Part shown: positions 20,890-28,921 of the stretch, piece by piece | Layout: the number at the start of each line of letters is the position of its first letter | How positions within the stretch are numbered: the stretch's first letter is position 1 | NCBI RefSeq assembly: GCF_001690685.1 | Contig: NZ_LZGL01000017.1 | Span: 310,001 to 374,000, forward strand | Direction: 5' to 3' | From: Gilliamella sp. wkB112 | GTDB taxonomy: Bacteria; Pseudomonadota; Gammaproteobacteria; Enterobacterales; Orbaceae | Length of the DNA stretch: 64,000 bases | Notes under the pieces: model-generated | The model's database searches: none | Seen by the model: the letters and a program-made list of their open reading frames with translations, nothing else | What the model was told of the DNA's origin: nothing | Position numbers and translations under genes: made by a program

Positions 20890-20922
20890 CGCTTTAAATT
20901 GTAAATTTACGAAAAATGTTAT

Positions 20923-20949
20923 TGTATGATTTTCCAAATTTTGTATTAT
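20923..20949 (+). promoter_or_regulatory. Candidate promoter of 6S RNA
   Basis: A TATTAT -10 element (20944-20949) lies six bases before the predicted 6S RNA 5' end. Upstream TTGTAT (20923) or TTATTG (20920) could be the -35. The spacing is not ideal for either, so only the -10 is reasonably secure. Confidence 0.45.
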
Positions 20950-20954
20950 GATAT

Positions 20955-21136
20955 ATATCTCTGGGATGTTCGCGATGAGGGTTAGTCCCCTGAGCCGATA
21001 TTCTAAACTTAAGAACGAAGTGATTTTTGATTGGTGAGTATGCCTTACTTGTAAGGAAACCTAAAAATTAAAGCACTAGTTCACCTTGAACCTTGGGTTC
21101 AAGGGTTACGACCCCAACGACATCTTGGAGAGCCTA
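20955..21136 (+). ncRNA. ssrS: 6S RNA
   Basis: About 182 bases between zapA and fau. It carries the hallmark 6S blocks: TCTCTGGGATGTTCGC at the 5' side, AGTCCCCTGAGCCGATAT, then CACCTTGAACC..GGGTTCAAGGG and finally CGACATCTTGGAGA, which pairs with the 5' end to close the terminal stem. The central region forms the large open bubble that mimics a promoter and binds the sigma-70 RNA polymerase holoenzyme. In E. coli ssrS and fau are cotranscribed and the RNA is trimmed; the same arrangement here suggests the same. The ends are estimated from the E. coli alignment. Confidence 0.95.
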
Positions 21137-21159
21137 TCTAATTTTTATTGTGAAAACCA

Positions 21160-21705
21160 ATGAATATTCGTCAAACCATGCGTCAAAATAGGCGTCAGCT
21201 ATCATCAAGCCAACGGCAAGTTGCTCAACAGACCATCTATCAAAAAATTACTGCTCATCCCAATGTGCATCTAGCAAAAAATATAGCCATATTTTTATCA
21301 TTTGATGGTGAGGTCAATACCCAACCTATTATTGAGTACTTATGGCAACAAAATAAATCAGTTTATTTACCAATAATTCACCCATTTGTACCCACACATT
21401 TACTTTTTTTAAAATACACAAATCAAACGACTTTAGTTAAAAATCAATTTAGTATACTAGAACCACCTTTAAATGTGCTAGATGTCATTCCTTATCAAGA
21501 TCTGGACATTATTTTCACCCCATTAGTTGCCTTTGATGATAGAGGCTATCGCATGGGAATGGGGGGGGGATTCTATGATCGTATGTTGGCTAATTATCAA
21601 CAACAACAAATCTTACCAATTGGCCTTGCCTTCGCTTGTCAAAAAGTAGAAAAAATAGCAAATAATCCTTGGGATGTGCAGTTACCTGAAATTATTTATG
21701 CTTAA
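21160..21705 (+). CDS. fau: 5-formyltetrahydrofolate cyclo-ligase (Fau/YgfA)
   Basis: 181 residues (E. coli 182). Converts 5-formyltetrahydrofolate to 5,10-methenyltetrahydrofolate with ATP, a folate salvage step. The conserved core PLVAFD..GYRMGMGGGFYDR is near residues 127-145. In that motif the DNA contains a run of nine G (21561-21569), striking in such AT-rich sequence. It follows 6S RNA directly, as in E. coli, where the pair is cotranscribed and linked to persistence and biofilm phenotypes. No clear terminator follows. Confidence 0.95.
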   Translation: MNIRQTMRQNRRQLSSSQRQVAQQTIYQKITAHPNVHLAKNIAIFLSFDGEVNTQPIIEYLWQQNKSVYLPIIHPFVPTHLLFLKYTNQTTLVKNQFSILEPPLNVLDVIPYQDLDIIFTPLVAFDDRGYRMGMGGGFYDRMLANYQQQQILPIGLAFACQKVEKIANNPWDVQLPEIIYA

Positions 21706-21829
21706 ATCCCATATCAAACGCAGATCATAATTTTATTTTACTGAAATACAAAACTATATTGTCCGTTTGAGTGACCCTGATTACGTATTCATAGTGATAT
21801 GATAACAATTAACATATACTTATATTATT

Positions 21830-22801
21830 TCAATAATCTTGCATCCATTCATCCCAAAACACATCATTTTCGAATTGGTTTACTAAAAAATCGATAAAGC
21901 TACGTATTTTAGGATCATGGTATTTGCTTGGACAATAAAGTGCGTAAAGATTATAAGTAGTATTCTCTTTATCATATTTAGGTAAAAATAATGGAATAAG
22001 TTCTTTCGCTTTTAAATGTTCACCTAACATATAAGTAGGTAAGTAAACTATTCCTTGATGAGTTAATGCCGCTTGAACTAATGCTAGAGTACTATTAGCT
22101 AAAATCGTATTATTTCCTTTTACTGAAATAACATTATTATTCTCATCTTTGAATTGCCATGCATGAGAAATATTTGGATTAATCAGACAATCATAATCAT
22201 CTAAATCTTTTATAGTTTCTGGTATGCCTTTTTGCTCTAAATACTGAGCGCTTGCACAATAAACCCAATTAATCGGACAAATTTTTCGTAGTGCAAAATT
22301 ATCTGGTGGTGTTGCAGTTATTCGCAATGCAATATCGAAATTTTCTTCATTCAGATTTACTAATTGATCATTTAAATCCACAGACAAGCTAACTTCAGAA
22401 TGGTTAGCTTTATACTCACCAAATAAGCGCATTAAATGCAAGGTACCAAATGCTATAGAGCAGGTAATCTTTAGTTGACCATGAGGATGAGTATAAAAAC
22501 TTGCTGTTTTAATTAATGACTTATCTAAATTAGCTAATAAGTTATTAGCTTGATTATATAAATAATTTCCTGCATCAGTGAGAATAATATTACGAGTAGT
22601 TCGTTTAAGTAACATAACCCCTAATTGTTCTTCTAATTTAGTTAAAGTTCGGCTAATTGCTGATGGAGTCAAGTTTAATTTTTGGGCGGCGACAGATAAA
22701 CTATTGCATTCGACAATTTTAATAAATACTTCTAATTGTTTGAAAATTGAATAGTTATCAATTTTTGTTTTTAATGCAAAAGTGTTGGTGGTTCCTGTCA
22801 T
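21830..22801 (-). CDS. LysR-family transcriptional regulator
   Basis: 323 residues from the ATG at 22801; a TTG six codons upstream was rejected. An unusual 15-18 residue lead precedes the winged helix-turn-helix (about residues 20-80: LEVFIKIVECNSLSVAAQKL, then SAISRTLTKLEEQLG), and the periplasmic-binding-like effector domain fills the rest. It resembles the LysR subgroup often called DsdC/YafC- or CrgA-like, but I cannot name an orthologue. It is divergent from an amino-acid permease and a MetC-like lyase; by the usual LysR logic it probably controls them. A 30-base dyad occurs both inside its first codons and before the permease. Confidence 0.88.
   Translation of the reverse strand: MTGTTNTFALKTKIDNYSIFKQLEVFIKIVECNSLSVAAQKLNLTPSAISRTLTKLEEQLGVMLLKRTTRNIILTDAGNYLYNQANNLLANLDKSLIKTASFYTHPHGQLKITCSIAFGTLHLMRLFGEYKANHSEVSLSVDLNDQLVNLNEENFDIALRITATPPDNFALRKICPINWVYCASAQYLEQKGIPETIKDLDDYDCLINPNISHAWQFKDENNNVISVKGNNTILANSTLALVQAALTHQGIVYLPTYMLGEHLKAKELIPLFLPKYDKENTTYNLYALYCPSKYHDPKIRSFIDFLVNQFENDVFWDEWMQDY
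22757..22786 (+). repeat. 30-base direct repeat, copy 1 (inside lysR 5' end)
   Basis: Identical at 27 of 30 positions to 22918-22947, in the same orientation, 161 bases apart. It lies within codons 6-15 of the LysR gene. Its flanks TTTTG and CAAAA form a dyad, as expected of a regulator site. Confidence 0.7.
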
Positions 22802-22907
22802 TGTAGTTCTTGGTATCAATTAATAGTTTTCATATAACATAAGCATAGAGTATTTTTGAATTGTTTAAAAATAAAAGTTCACAGTTACAATAATTTTCAT
22901 TTTTAAA

Positions 22908-22923
22908 TGTGATCACCATCAAT
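22908..22923 (+). promoter_or_regulatory. Candidate CRP-cAMP site before the permease
   Basis: TGTGA, six bases, TCAAT, flanked by AAA and TTT as in the CRP consensus (TGTGA-N6-TCACA). Eight of ten core bases match. It lies 120 bases before the permease ATG. Confidence 0.4.
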
Positions 22924-22947
22924 TTTTGCTTTGAACGCAAAAGTGTT
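22918..22947 (+). repeat. 30-base direct repeat, copy 2 (before the permease)
   Basis: Second copy of the element at 22757-22786, with three differences. It contains the dyad TTTTGC-N7-GCAAAA. It is about 100 bases upstream of the permease ATG, where a LysR activator could bind. Confidence 0.7.
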
Positions 22948-23044
22948 TTTAATAATTGACATTGTACACAAACTTTATTTATTGTTATTTTTTATTATGT
23001 TACTGAAGGAAACTAAAATTATTAAATGGGAAAAGGAGAATAAC

Positions 23045-24319
23045 ATGCCAAATAATACCATAAGCCAAAAAACGAAAGAGAAAATTCCTTTTACCGCCTA
23101 TGATATTGGATGGGTAATTTTATGTATTGGTATGGCAATCGGTTCGGGGATTGTTTTTATGCCAGTACAAATAGGTATTAAAGGAATATGGGTATTTATT
23201 GCAGCAATTGTTATAGCTTATCCCGCTCTTTATTTATTACAAAATTTATATTTAAAAACCTTATCAGAAACAGATGATTGTGAAGATTATACTAGTGTCA
23301 TAACTCAATATTTAGGTAAAAATGTAGGCATGATATTGGGAATTGCTTATTTTTTAATGCTATTACACGGCATGTTCTCATATTCTTTAGCCGTAACCTT
23401 TGATAGTGCTTCATATTTGAAAACATTTGGGGTTACAGAAGAATTATTATCCGACCATATCTGGTATGGATTAGTTATCTTAATTATTTTAGTGTCCATT
23501 GCAGCACAAGGAGAACGTTTATTATTTAAAGTTTCTGGTCCAATGGTGGTGGTAAAATTTGGTATTATAGTATTACTTGGTGTTGTTATGGTTCCACATT
23601 GGAACTTTAATAATATTACTGCATTTCCACCTATTCTTGACTTTTTTAGAGATGTTTTATTAACTCTGCCATTTGCACTTTTCTCTATACTTTTTGTTCA
23701 AATATTAAGTCCAATGAATATAGCTTATCGAAAAATAGAAAGTAATAAGCAAATAGCCACTTATCGTGCCATTAGAGCTAACAGAGTTGCTTATATCATA
23801 CTTGCTATTGCGGTGCTATTTTTTGCTTTTTCTTTTACATTTTCAATTAGTCACGAACAAGCCGTATCTGCGTTTGAACAAAATATTTCAGCTTTGGCTA
23901 TTGCTGCCCAAGTTATTCCTGGATCTATAGTGAAAATAATGACAGCATTATTGAATATTTTTGCTGTTTTAACTGCATTTTTAGGTATTTATCTAGGATT
24001 TCAAGAATCTATAAAAGGACTCGCAATTAATATCATCAGCCGATTTATACCAAAAGAAAAAATCAACAAAAGAATTTTACATATTTCTGTGTGTATTTTT
24101 GTAATCCTTGCTTTATGGTTATGGGTTTCCACACGTTTTTCAATATTATTTTTTATGCAATTAGGTGCTCCACTATTCGGTATCGTACCATGCCTTATCC
24201 CTTGTTATTTAGTTTACAAAGTCGAAAAACTAAATAAATTTAAAGGATTCTCTATTTGGTTTATAGCTTTTTTTGGTGTATTACTATGCTTTTCACCATT
24301 TTTAAAATTTTTCGAATAA
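23045..24319 (+). CDS. HAAAP-family amino-acid permease (serine/cysteine type, YhaO/YhjV-like)
   Basis: 424 residues from the ATG at 23045, six bases after a perfect AAGGAG site; a longer frame from a TTG at 22931 adds 38 residues and was rejected. About 11 hydrophobic membrane helices. The stretch [20 protein letters not shown] near residue 25 and [18 protein letters not shown] near residue 210 match the hydroxy/aromatic amino-acid permease family of SdaC, TdcC and YhaO (CyuP, DlsT). YhaO-type proteins import serine or cysteine by cation symport. The partner gene, a MetC-like lyase 33 bases downstream, favours a sulfur amino acid as substrate, but this is inference. Confidence 0.85.
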   Translation: MPNNTISQKTKEKIPFTAYDIGWVILCIGMAIGSGIVFMPVQIGIKGIWVFIAAIVIAYPALYLLQNLYLKTLSETDDCEDYTSVITQYLGKNVGMILGIAYFLMLLHGMFSYSLAVTFDSASYLKTFGVTEELLSDHIWYGLVILIILVSIAAQGERLLFKVSGPMVVVKFGIIVLLGVVMVPHWNFNNITAFPPILDFFRDVLLTLPFALFSILFVQILSPMNIAYRKIESNKQIATYRAIRANRVAYIILAIAVLFFAFSFTFSISHEQAVSAFEQNISALAIAAQVIPGSIVKIMTALLNIFAVLTAFLGIYLGFQESIKGLAINIISRFIPKEKINKRILHISVCIFVILALWLWVSTRFSILFFMQLGAPLFGIVPCLIPCYLVYKVEKLNKFKGFSIWFIAFFGVLLCFSPFLKFFE

Positions 24320-24352
24320 ATAGAACAACAATAAAATATTATGGAGTATAAA

Positions 24353-25516
24353 ATGAAGAATAATTTTCAAGTCAGTACTAAATTGACACAATTAGGACGT
24401 AATCCTAATGAACAATATGGTTTTGTGAATTGCCCAACCTATCGTGGGTCAACTGTTATATTTAATACTGTAAGCGACATTGAAAACGATAATGCTGTTT
24501 TCAATTATGGTACTGCAGGTACACCAACAATTGCTAATCTTGAAAATGCTTGGAGTGAACTTGCTGGTGCGGCTGGAACGGTGTTATCTCCATCAGGACT
24601 TGGGGCAATTGCTTTAGCACTGTTTACCACAACAAAAGCGGGTGATCATCTATTGATGCCTGATAGTGTTTATCGTCCATCAAGAAATTTTTGTAATAAT
24701 ATGATGATAAAATATGGGGTTGAAGTCAGCTATTATGATCCACTTATAGGTTTGGATATTGAAACTTTAATCAAACCTAACACATCCACAATATTTTTAG
24801 AATCTCCCGGATCACAAAGTTTTGAAATTCAAGATGTACCAGCAATTGTCAGTGTAGCTAAAAAATATGGTATTAAAACTATTATTGATAATACTTGGGC
24901 TACACCACTATTTTTTAAAGCACATGAGCATGGTGTAGATTTATCATTGGAAGCTGGAACAAAATATTTAGGTGGGCATTCCGATTTATTGATGGGAGTT
25001 GTATCTGCTAATAAAGAGACTTGGCCAGCACTACGTGCAACTTATGATTATATGTCAATGCTTCCGGGTGCTGAAGATTGCTTTTTAGCACTTCGTGGTT
25101 TGCGAACGATGCATTTAAGACTCAAAGAAGCTGAAAAACGCGGACTTGAAATGGCTCATTGGTTAAAAGATCGCCCAGAAATACTCAAAGTTCTTCATCC
25201 TGCATTACCTGATTGCCAAGGACATGAAATTTGGAAACGCGATTTTACTGGGTCATCAGGTTTATTTTCGGTTGTATTAGATCCTAAATATACACATCAA
25301 AATTTAGCAAATATGCTGGATAATATGTCAATATTTGGGCTTGGTTTCTCATGGGGTGGTTTTGAAAGTTTAATTATTCCATTTGATTGTAGTAGCTATC
25401 GCACTGTAACTAAATGGAATCCTGGTGGATTAACAATTAGATTACAAATCGGACTTGAAGATATGGATGATCTCAAATCAGATTTAGCTCAAGGATTTAA
25501 TCGCCTGAAAAATTAA
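24353..25516 (+). CDS. PLP-dependent cystathionine beta-lyase / cysteine desulfhydrase (MetC-like)
   Basis: 387 residues from the ATG at 24353, which follows a GGAG site; an ATG four codons earlier (24341) overlaps that site. Cys/Met metabolism PLP enzyme fold: the PLP lysine is in SLEAGTKYLGGHSD (about residue 206), the phosphate-binding stretch is near SGLGAIALAL, and PDCQGHEIWKRDFTGSSGLF is the MetC hallmark (about residues 286-306). It probably splits cystathionine or cysteine to give pyruvate, ammonia and homocysteine or sulfide. Together with the permease it could feed on external sulfur amino acids. A second, biosynthetic metC may exist elsewhere in the genome. Confidence 0.87.
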   Translation: MKNNFQVSTKLTQLGRNPNEQYGFVNCPTYRGSTVIFNTVSDIENDNAVFNYGTAGTPTIANLENAWSELAGAAGTVLSPSGLGAIALALFTTTKAGDHLLMPDSVYRPSRNFCNNMMIKYGVEVSYYDPLIGLDIETLIKPNTSTIFLESPGSQSFEIQDVPAIVSVAKKYGIKTIIDNTWATPLFFKAHEHGVDLSLEAGTKYLGGHSDLLMGVVSANKETWPALRATYDYMSMLPGAEDCFLALRGLRTMHLRLKEAEKRGLEMAHWLKDRPEILKVLHPALPDCQGHEIWKRDFTGSSGLFSVVLDPKYTHQNLANMLDNMSIFGLGFSWGGFESLIIPFDCSSYRTVTKWNPGGLTIRLQIGLEDMDDLKSDLAQGFNRLKN

Positions 25517-25525
25517 AAAAAGCAA

Positions 25526-25557
25526 AAAGTGGAATAAAAGTTCCACTTTCTGTTTTA
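25526..25557 (+). terminator. Rho-independent terminator after the permease-lyase operon
   Basis: AAAGTGGAA / TTCCACTTT stem (25526-25534 and 25541-25549) with a six-base loop, followed by CTGTTTTAT. It is 9 bases after the lyase stop codon. Confidence 0.85.
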
Positions 25558-26002
25558 TGCCACTTTTATACAGATTTTGTTAAATTGTCTTCCGTTAATT
25601 ACTTTAAAATTAAAAATTGCCGAGGTTAGCTAGCGAGAATTAGAAAAGCAGCGAGTAAACCTTGGCATGTATAATTACCTAAAATTATTTAGGTTTAAAT
25701 CCTATCACCTAACTAATAGCTAGCTAAAAATAATTCGCATTTTTACTGTTATTAAACAAACCATAACCATAGTTTTCTAAAATTAAAACCTAATTTAGTA
25801 AGATAAAATTAACTATTGTAAATAAATAATATAGTTCTTGAAAATTAAGATATAATTTTTTACAGTATACAACATAATAATTCGAAATTGTCTTTTTTTA
25901 CCACTCTCTACTTTTCTATACCTAAGCCTTAGGAATTTAATATTCAATTTACTGAGTATTCAATTCTATTAAGGTTCTTTTAATAAAAAAAGGAGTGTTG
26001 CA
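25558..26002. other. 445-base intergenic region before katA, with foldable segment
   Basis: No gene is visible. The part 25618-25740 has an interrupted inverted repeat (TGCCGAGGTT with AACCTTGGCA, one mismatch), a second hairpin CCTAAA-ATTA-TTTAGG and two GCTAGC palindromes. The rest is AT-rich and must hold the katA promoter. I could not identify an OxyR or Fur site with confidence. Confidence 0.5.
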
Positions 26003-27463
26003 ATGTCAGAAAAAAAAGTACTAACCACTAATAATGGTGCTCCAATCGCCGATAATCAAAATTCTCGTAGTGCTGGTCCCCGTGGTCCGGTGTTAATTGA
26101 TGATTATCAACTAATCGAAAAACTAGCTCATTTTAATCGTGAGAATATTCCTGAACGCCGCGTACATGCTAAAGGTTCCGGTGCCCATGGAATCTTCACA
26201 GTAACAAATGATATCACCAAATATTCTTATGCTAGTCTATTTGCCAATATCGGTAAAAAAACGCCTGTTTTTGCAAGATTTTCAACTGTTGGTGGTGAAC
26301 GCGGTTCATCTGATACCGCTCGTGACCCACGAGGATTTTCCGTAAAATTCTATACCGATCAAGGTAACTGGGATATTGTTGGTAACAATACTCCGGTATT
26401 TTTCATCCGCGATGCTTTAAAATTCCCTGATTTTATTCATACCCAAAAACGTGATCCTAAAACTAATTTGAAAGATCCGCAAATGATGTGGGATTTTTGG
26501 TCATTATCGCCTGAATCGCTACACCAAGTAACTATCCTGTTTTCAGATCGAGGTATACCTGATGGTTATCGACATATGCATGGTTATGGTAGTCATACCT
26601 ATAGTGTGATTAATTCTGACGGTATTAGATTTTGGGTTAAATGGCATTTTAGAACTGAACAAGGTATCAAAAATATTCATCCAAAAAGAGCAGCAGAATT
26701 GGACGGTACTAATCCTGATTCGGCCCAAGAAGATTTATTTAAAGCTATTGAACATGGTGATTTTCCAAAATGGCGACTTTATATGCAAATAATGACCGAA
26801 GAACAAGCTAATAATCATCCGGAAAACCCGTTTGATGTTACTAAAGTTTGGTCACAACAAGAATATCCATTAATTGAAGTTGGTGTAATGGAATTAAATC
26901 GCAATCCAGAAAATTATTTTGCCGAAGTTGAACAATCAGCATTTGAACCAAGTAATGTAGTCCCAGGCATAGGATTATCACCTGATAAAATGTTGCAAGG
27001 CCGACTTTTTGCTTATGCCGATGCTCATCGCTACCGTATTGGTACTAATTACCAACAATTACCAATTAATGCGCCTAAGTGCCCGGTACATAATTATCAA
27101 CGTGACGGTGCTATGCATTTTTATAGTCCTGACAATGCACCTAACTATGAGCCCAATAGTATTGATAGTGCACCCAAACAACAACCACAATTTGCCGAAC
27201 CACCATTAACAATTCCAAATGGTACTATGGATCGCCATAATCATCGTGTCGATGAAGATTATTATTCGCAACCGCGCGCACTATTCAATTTAATGAAACC
27301 TGAACAGAAACAGTTGTTAATTGATAATATTATTGGATCGATGAGAAATGTTGATCGTGATATTCAAATTAGACAGCTAAAACACTTTTACAAAGTTCAT
27401 CCCGATTATGGACAAGGCATTGCCCAAGGGTTAGGTATTGATGTTTCGTTAATCAAAAGCTAA
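26003..27463 (+). CDS. katA: Monofunctional heme catalase (KatA)
   Basis: 486 residues, small-subunit clade 3 length. It dismutates hydrogen peroxide in the cytoplasm. Catalytic His is in [13 protein letters not shown] (about residue 55), the Asn is in [12 protein letters not shown] (about residue 128), and the proximal heme tyrosine is in [12 protein letters not shown] (about residue 338). The C-terminus has the clade 3 NADPH-binding type sequence. A strong AAGGAG site precedes the ATG. It is monocistronic, with an isolated upstream region of about 445 bases, which is consistent with its own regulated promoter. Confidence 0.97.
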   Translation: MSEKKVLTTNNGAPIADNQNSRSAGPRGPVLIDDYQLIEKLAHFNRENIPERRVHAKGSGAHGIFTVTNDITKYSYASLFANIGKKTPVFARFSTVGGERGSSDTARDPRGFSVKFYTDQGNWDIVGNNTPVFFIRDALKFPDFIHTQKRDPKTNLKDPQMMWDFWSLSPESLHQVTILFSDRGIPDGYRHMHGYGSHTYSVINSDGIRFWVKWHFRTEQGIKNIHPKRAAELDGTNPDSAQEDLFKAIEHGDFPKWRLYMQIMTEEQANNHPENPFDVTKVWSQQEYPLIEVGVMELNRNPENYFAEVEQSAFEPSNVVPGIGLSPDKMLQGRLFAYADAHRYRIGTNYQQLPINAPKCPVHNYQRDGAMHFYSPDNAPNYEPNSIDSAPKQQPQFAEPPLTIPNGTMDRHNHRVDEDYYSQPRALFNLMKPEQKQLLIDNIIGSMRNVDRDIQIRQLKHFYKVHPDYGQGIAQGLGIDVSLIKS

Positions 27464-27473
27464 TTAGTACTAT

Positions 27474-27505
27474 AAACATGCCGACTAAGTTTAGTCGGCA
27501 TGTTT
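27474..27505. terminator. Bidirectional terminator-like hairpin between katA and the unknown gene
   Basis: A perfect 15-bp inverted repeat (AAACATGCCGACTAA / TTAGTCGGCATGTTT) with a two-base centre, between convergent katA and the 27535 gene. Each side ends with TTT only, so the T tracts are short. Confidence 0.7.
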
Positions 27506-27534
27506 AATCGAGTAACAGCTTAATAGTTAAGCGA

Positions 27535-28158
27535 TTATTTCTTTTTATTTTTTTTCAATTTTTCCAAAATTACTGTCATTAAAGGGCGATGGCACTTATA
27601 AATCATATCTGGTGGCAACATAATTAACTCAGCAATTGGCGCAGCCCATGCAGGAATTTCGGTATTTTCTGGATTCTGATCATCTATAGGAGTATCAACT
27701 GTAAATAACTCGTTACTAGCAAAGAGTTGCTGCTTTATTGTAATATCATTATCATCTGTATCACTAAGCATTTTACAAGCATCTAATATCTCTTGTGCAA
27801 ATAATTCCGACCAATTCTCAGTTGCATATTTAGGTGTAACTATTTTAGAAACATGCCTTAACATATCACGAAAAAGTAACAAATAAACCATTTGCACATT
27901 ACGTCCTGATAAATTAGCTAACTGCTCATCAGTAAGTGCATTATTGATAATATTTGGTCCCCATTTAAAAAATAGTGTTTCTTTATACAATTTTATAATA
28001 GGTTTTATTGAGCTATACTTTTTTTTCACCAAATCATCAATTTCACGTGATAATTGAAGGGTCGGGTAACCAACATGATCACGGCCATTTAAATCACGTT
28101 CTGATAATTGTCGATTCTTTTGTTTTTGGGGTAAAATTTTTTTTAGCAATCCTAGCAT
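27535..28158 (-). CDS. Protein of unknown function downstream of rlmB
   Basis: 207 residues. I do not recognise a family. There is no signal peptide or membrane segment. The sequence is basic at both ends (KKILPQKQKNRQ near the start, KKNKKK at the end) and mixed alpha-helical in between, with FFKWGPNIINN near residue 63 and a PAWAAPIAELIMLPPDMIY segment near residues 166-185. A good AAGGAAAA ribosome site. It begins 13 bases after rlmB, so it is the third gene of an rnr-rlmB operon, which suggests a link with RNA or ribosome biology, as an inference from context. Base composition is like its neighbours, so recent transfer is not indicated. It may be restricted to this lineage. Confidence 0.75.
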   Translation of the reverse strand: MLGLLKKILPQKQKNRQLSERDLNGRDHVGYPTLQLSREIDDLVKKKYSSIKPIIKLYKETLFFKWGPNIINNALTDEQLANLSGRNVQMVYLLLFRDMLRHVSKIVTPKYATENWSELFAQEILDACKMLSDTDDNDITIKQQLFASNELFTVDTPIDDQNPENTEIPAWAAPIAELIMLPPDMIYKCHRPLMTVILEKLKKNKKK

Positions 28159-28171
28159 TTAATTTTCCTTG

Positions 28172-28921
28172 TTATTTATTTTTTTGCCTAACTATTTCAA
28201 ATAAGCAAATTCCTGTTGCCACTGACACATTAAGGGATGACACAATGCCCGCCATAGGGATACTAACTAACTCATCACAGTGTTCTTTAGTCAAGCGGCG
28301 CATGCCCTCTCCTTCGGCGCCCATAACCAAAGCTAGTGGTATTGATGATGTTTTATAAAAATCGGTTTGATAAAGTGTTTTATCTGCTTCACCGGCTGTA
28401 CCGACAATCCATACTTGAAACTCATCTTGTAACATGCGCATAGTACGTGCCAAATTAGTTACCCGTACTACCGGCACACTCTCGGCTGCGCCACATGCTA
28501 CTTTTTGGGCTGTCGAATTAAGTGGTGCTGAACGATCTTTGGGTACGATGATCAAATCAACCCCTGAGGCATCGGCGGTACGAATACAAGCGCCCAAGTT
28601 ATGCGGATCGGTAACACCATCTAAAATTAAAATAACTGGCTGTTTGCTTTGTTGCATAAGTAATGGAATATCGTTTTCTTGATAGCCGCGACTTTGTTTT
28701 ACTAAAGCTAAAATACCTTGATGCACACCATTACGCGTTTTTTCATCTAACCATTGGCGATTAGTCACTTTAACTGGCAAACCGAGTTGTTCAAGTTCAC
28801 ACACAACGGCTGTAAGACGTTTATCTTCACGACCTTTAGCGATAAATACTTCAATAATCCTTTCTGGTGCACGCGCGAGTAATGCCTCAATCGCATGAAT
28901 ACCATAAACAGTTTCACTCAT
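28172..28921 (-). CDS. rlmB: 23S rRNA (guanosine-2251-2'-O)-methyltransferase RlmB
   Basis: 249 residues (E. coli 243). SPOUT-class enzyme methylating Gm2251 in the peptidyl-transferase P loop of 23S rRNA. The N-terminal substrate-binding domain starts SETVYGIHAIEALL; the C-terminal trefoil-knot domain shows ILDGVTDPHNLGACIRTAD (about residue 98), LVMGAEGEGMRRL and SLNVSVATGICLFE, all family signatures. Its ATG directly abuts the rnr stop codon, as in the enterobacterial rnr-rlmB operon. Confidence 0.96.
   Translation of the reverse strand: MSETVYGIHAIEALLARAPERIIEVFIAKGREDKRLTAVVCELEQLGLPVKVTNRQWLDEKTRNGVHQGILALVKQSRGYQENDIPLLMQQSKQPVILILDGVTDPHNLGACIRTADASGVDLIIVPKDRSAPLNSTAQKVACGAAESVPVVRVTNLARTMRMLQDEFQVWIVGTAGEADKTLYQTDFYKTSSIPLALVMGAEGEGMRRLTKEHCDELVSIPMAGIVSSLNVSVATGICLFEIVRQKNK

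Noticed and set aside
22931-23044. Longer permease start at a TTG (22931)
   Set aside because: A perfect AAGGAG site precedes the ATG at 23045, and the extra residues read through the duplicated dyad.
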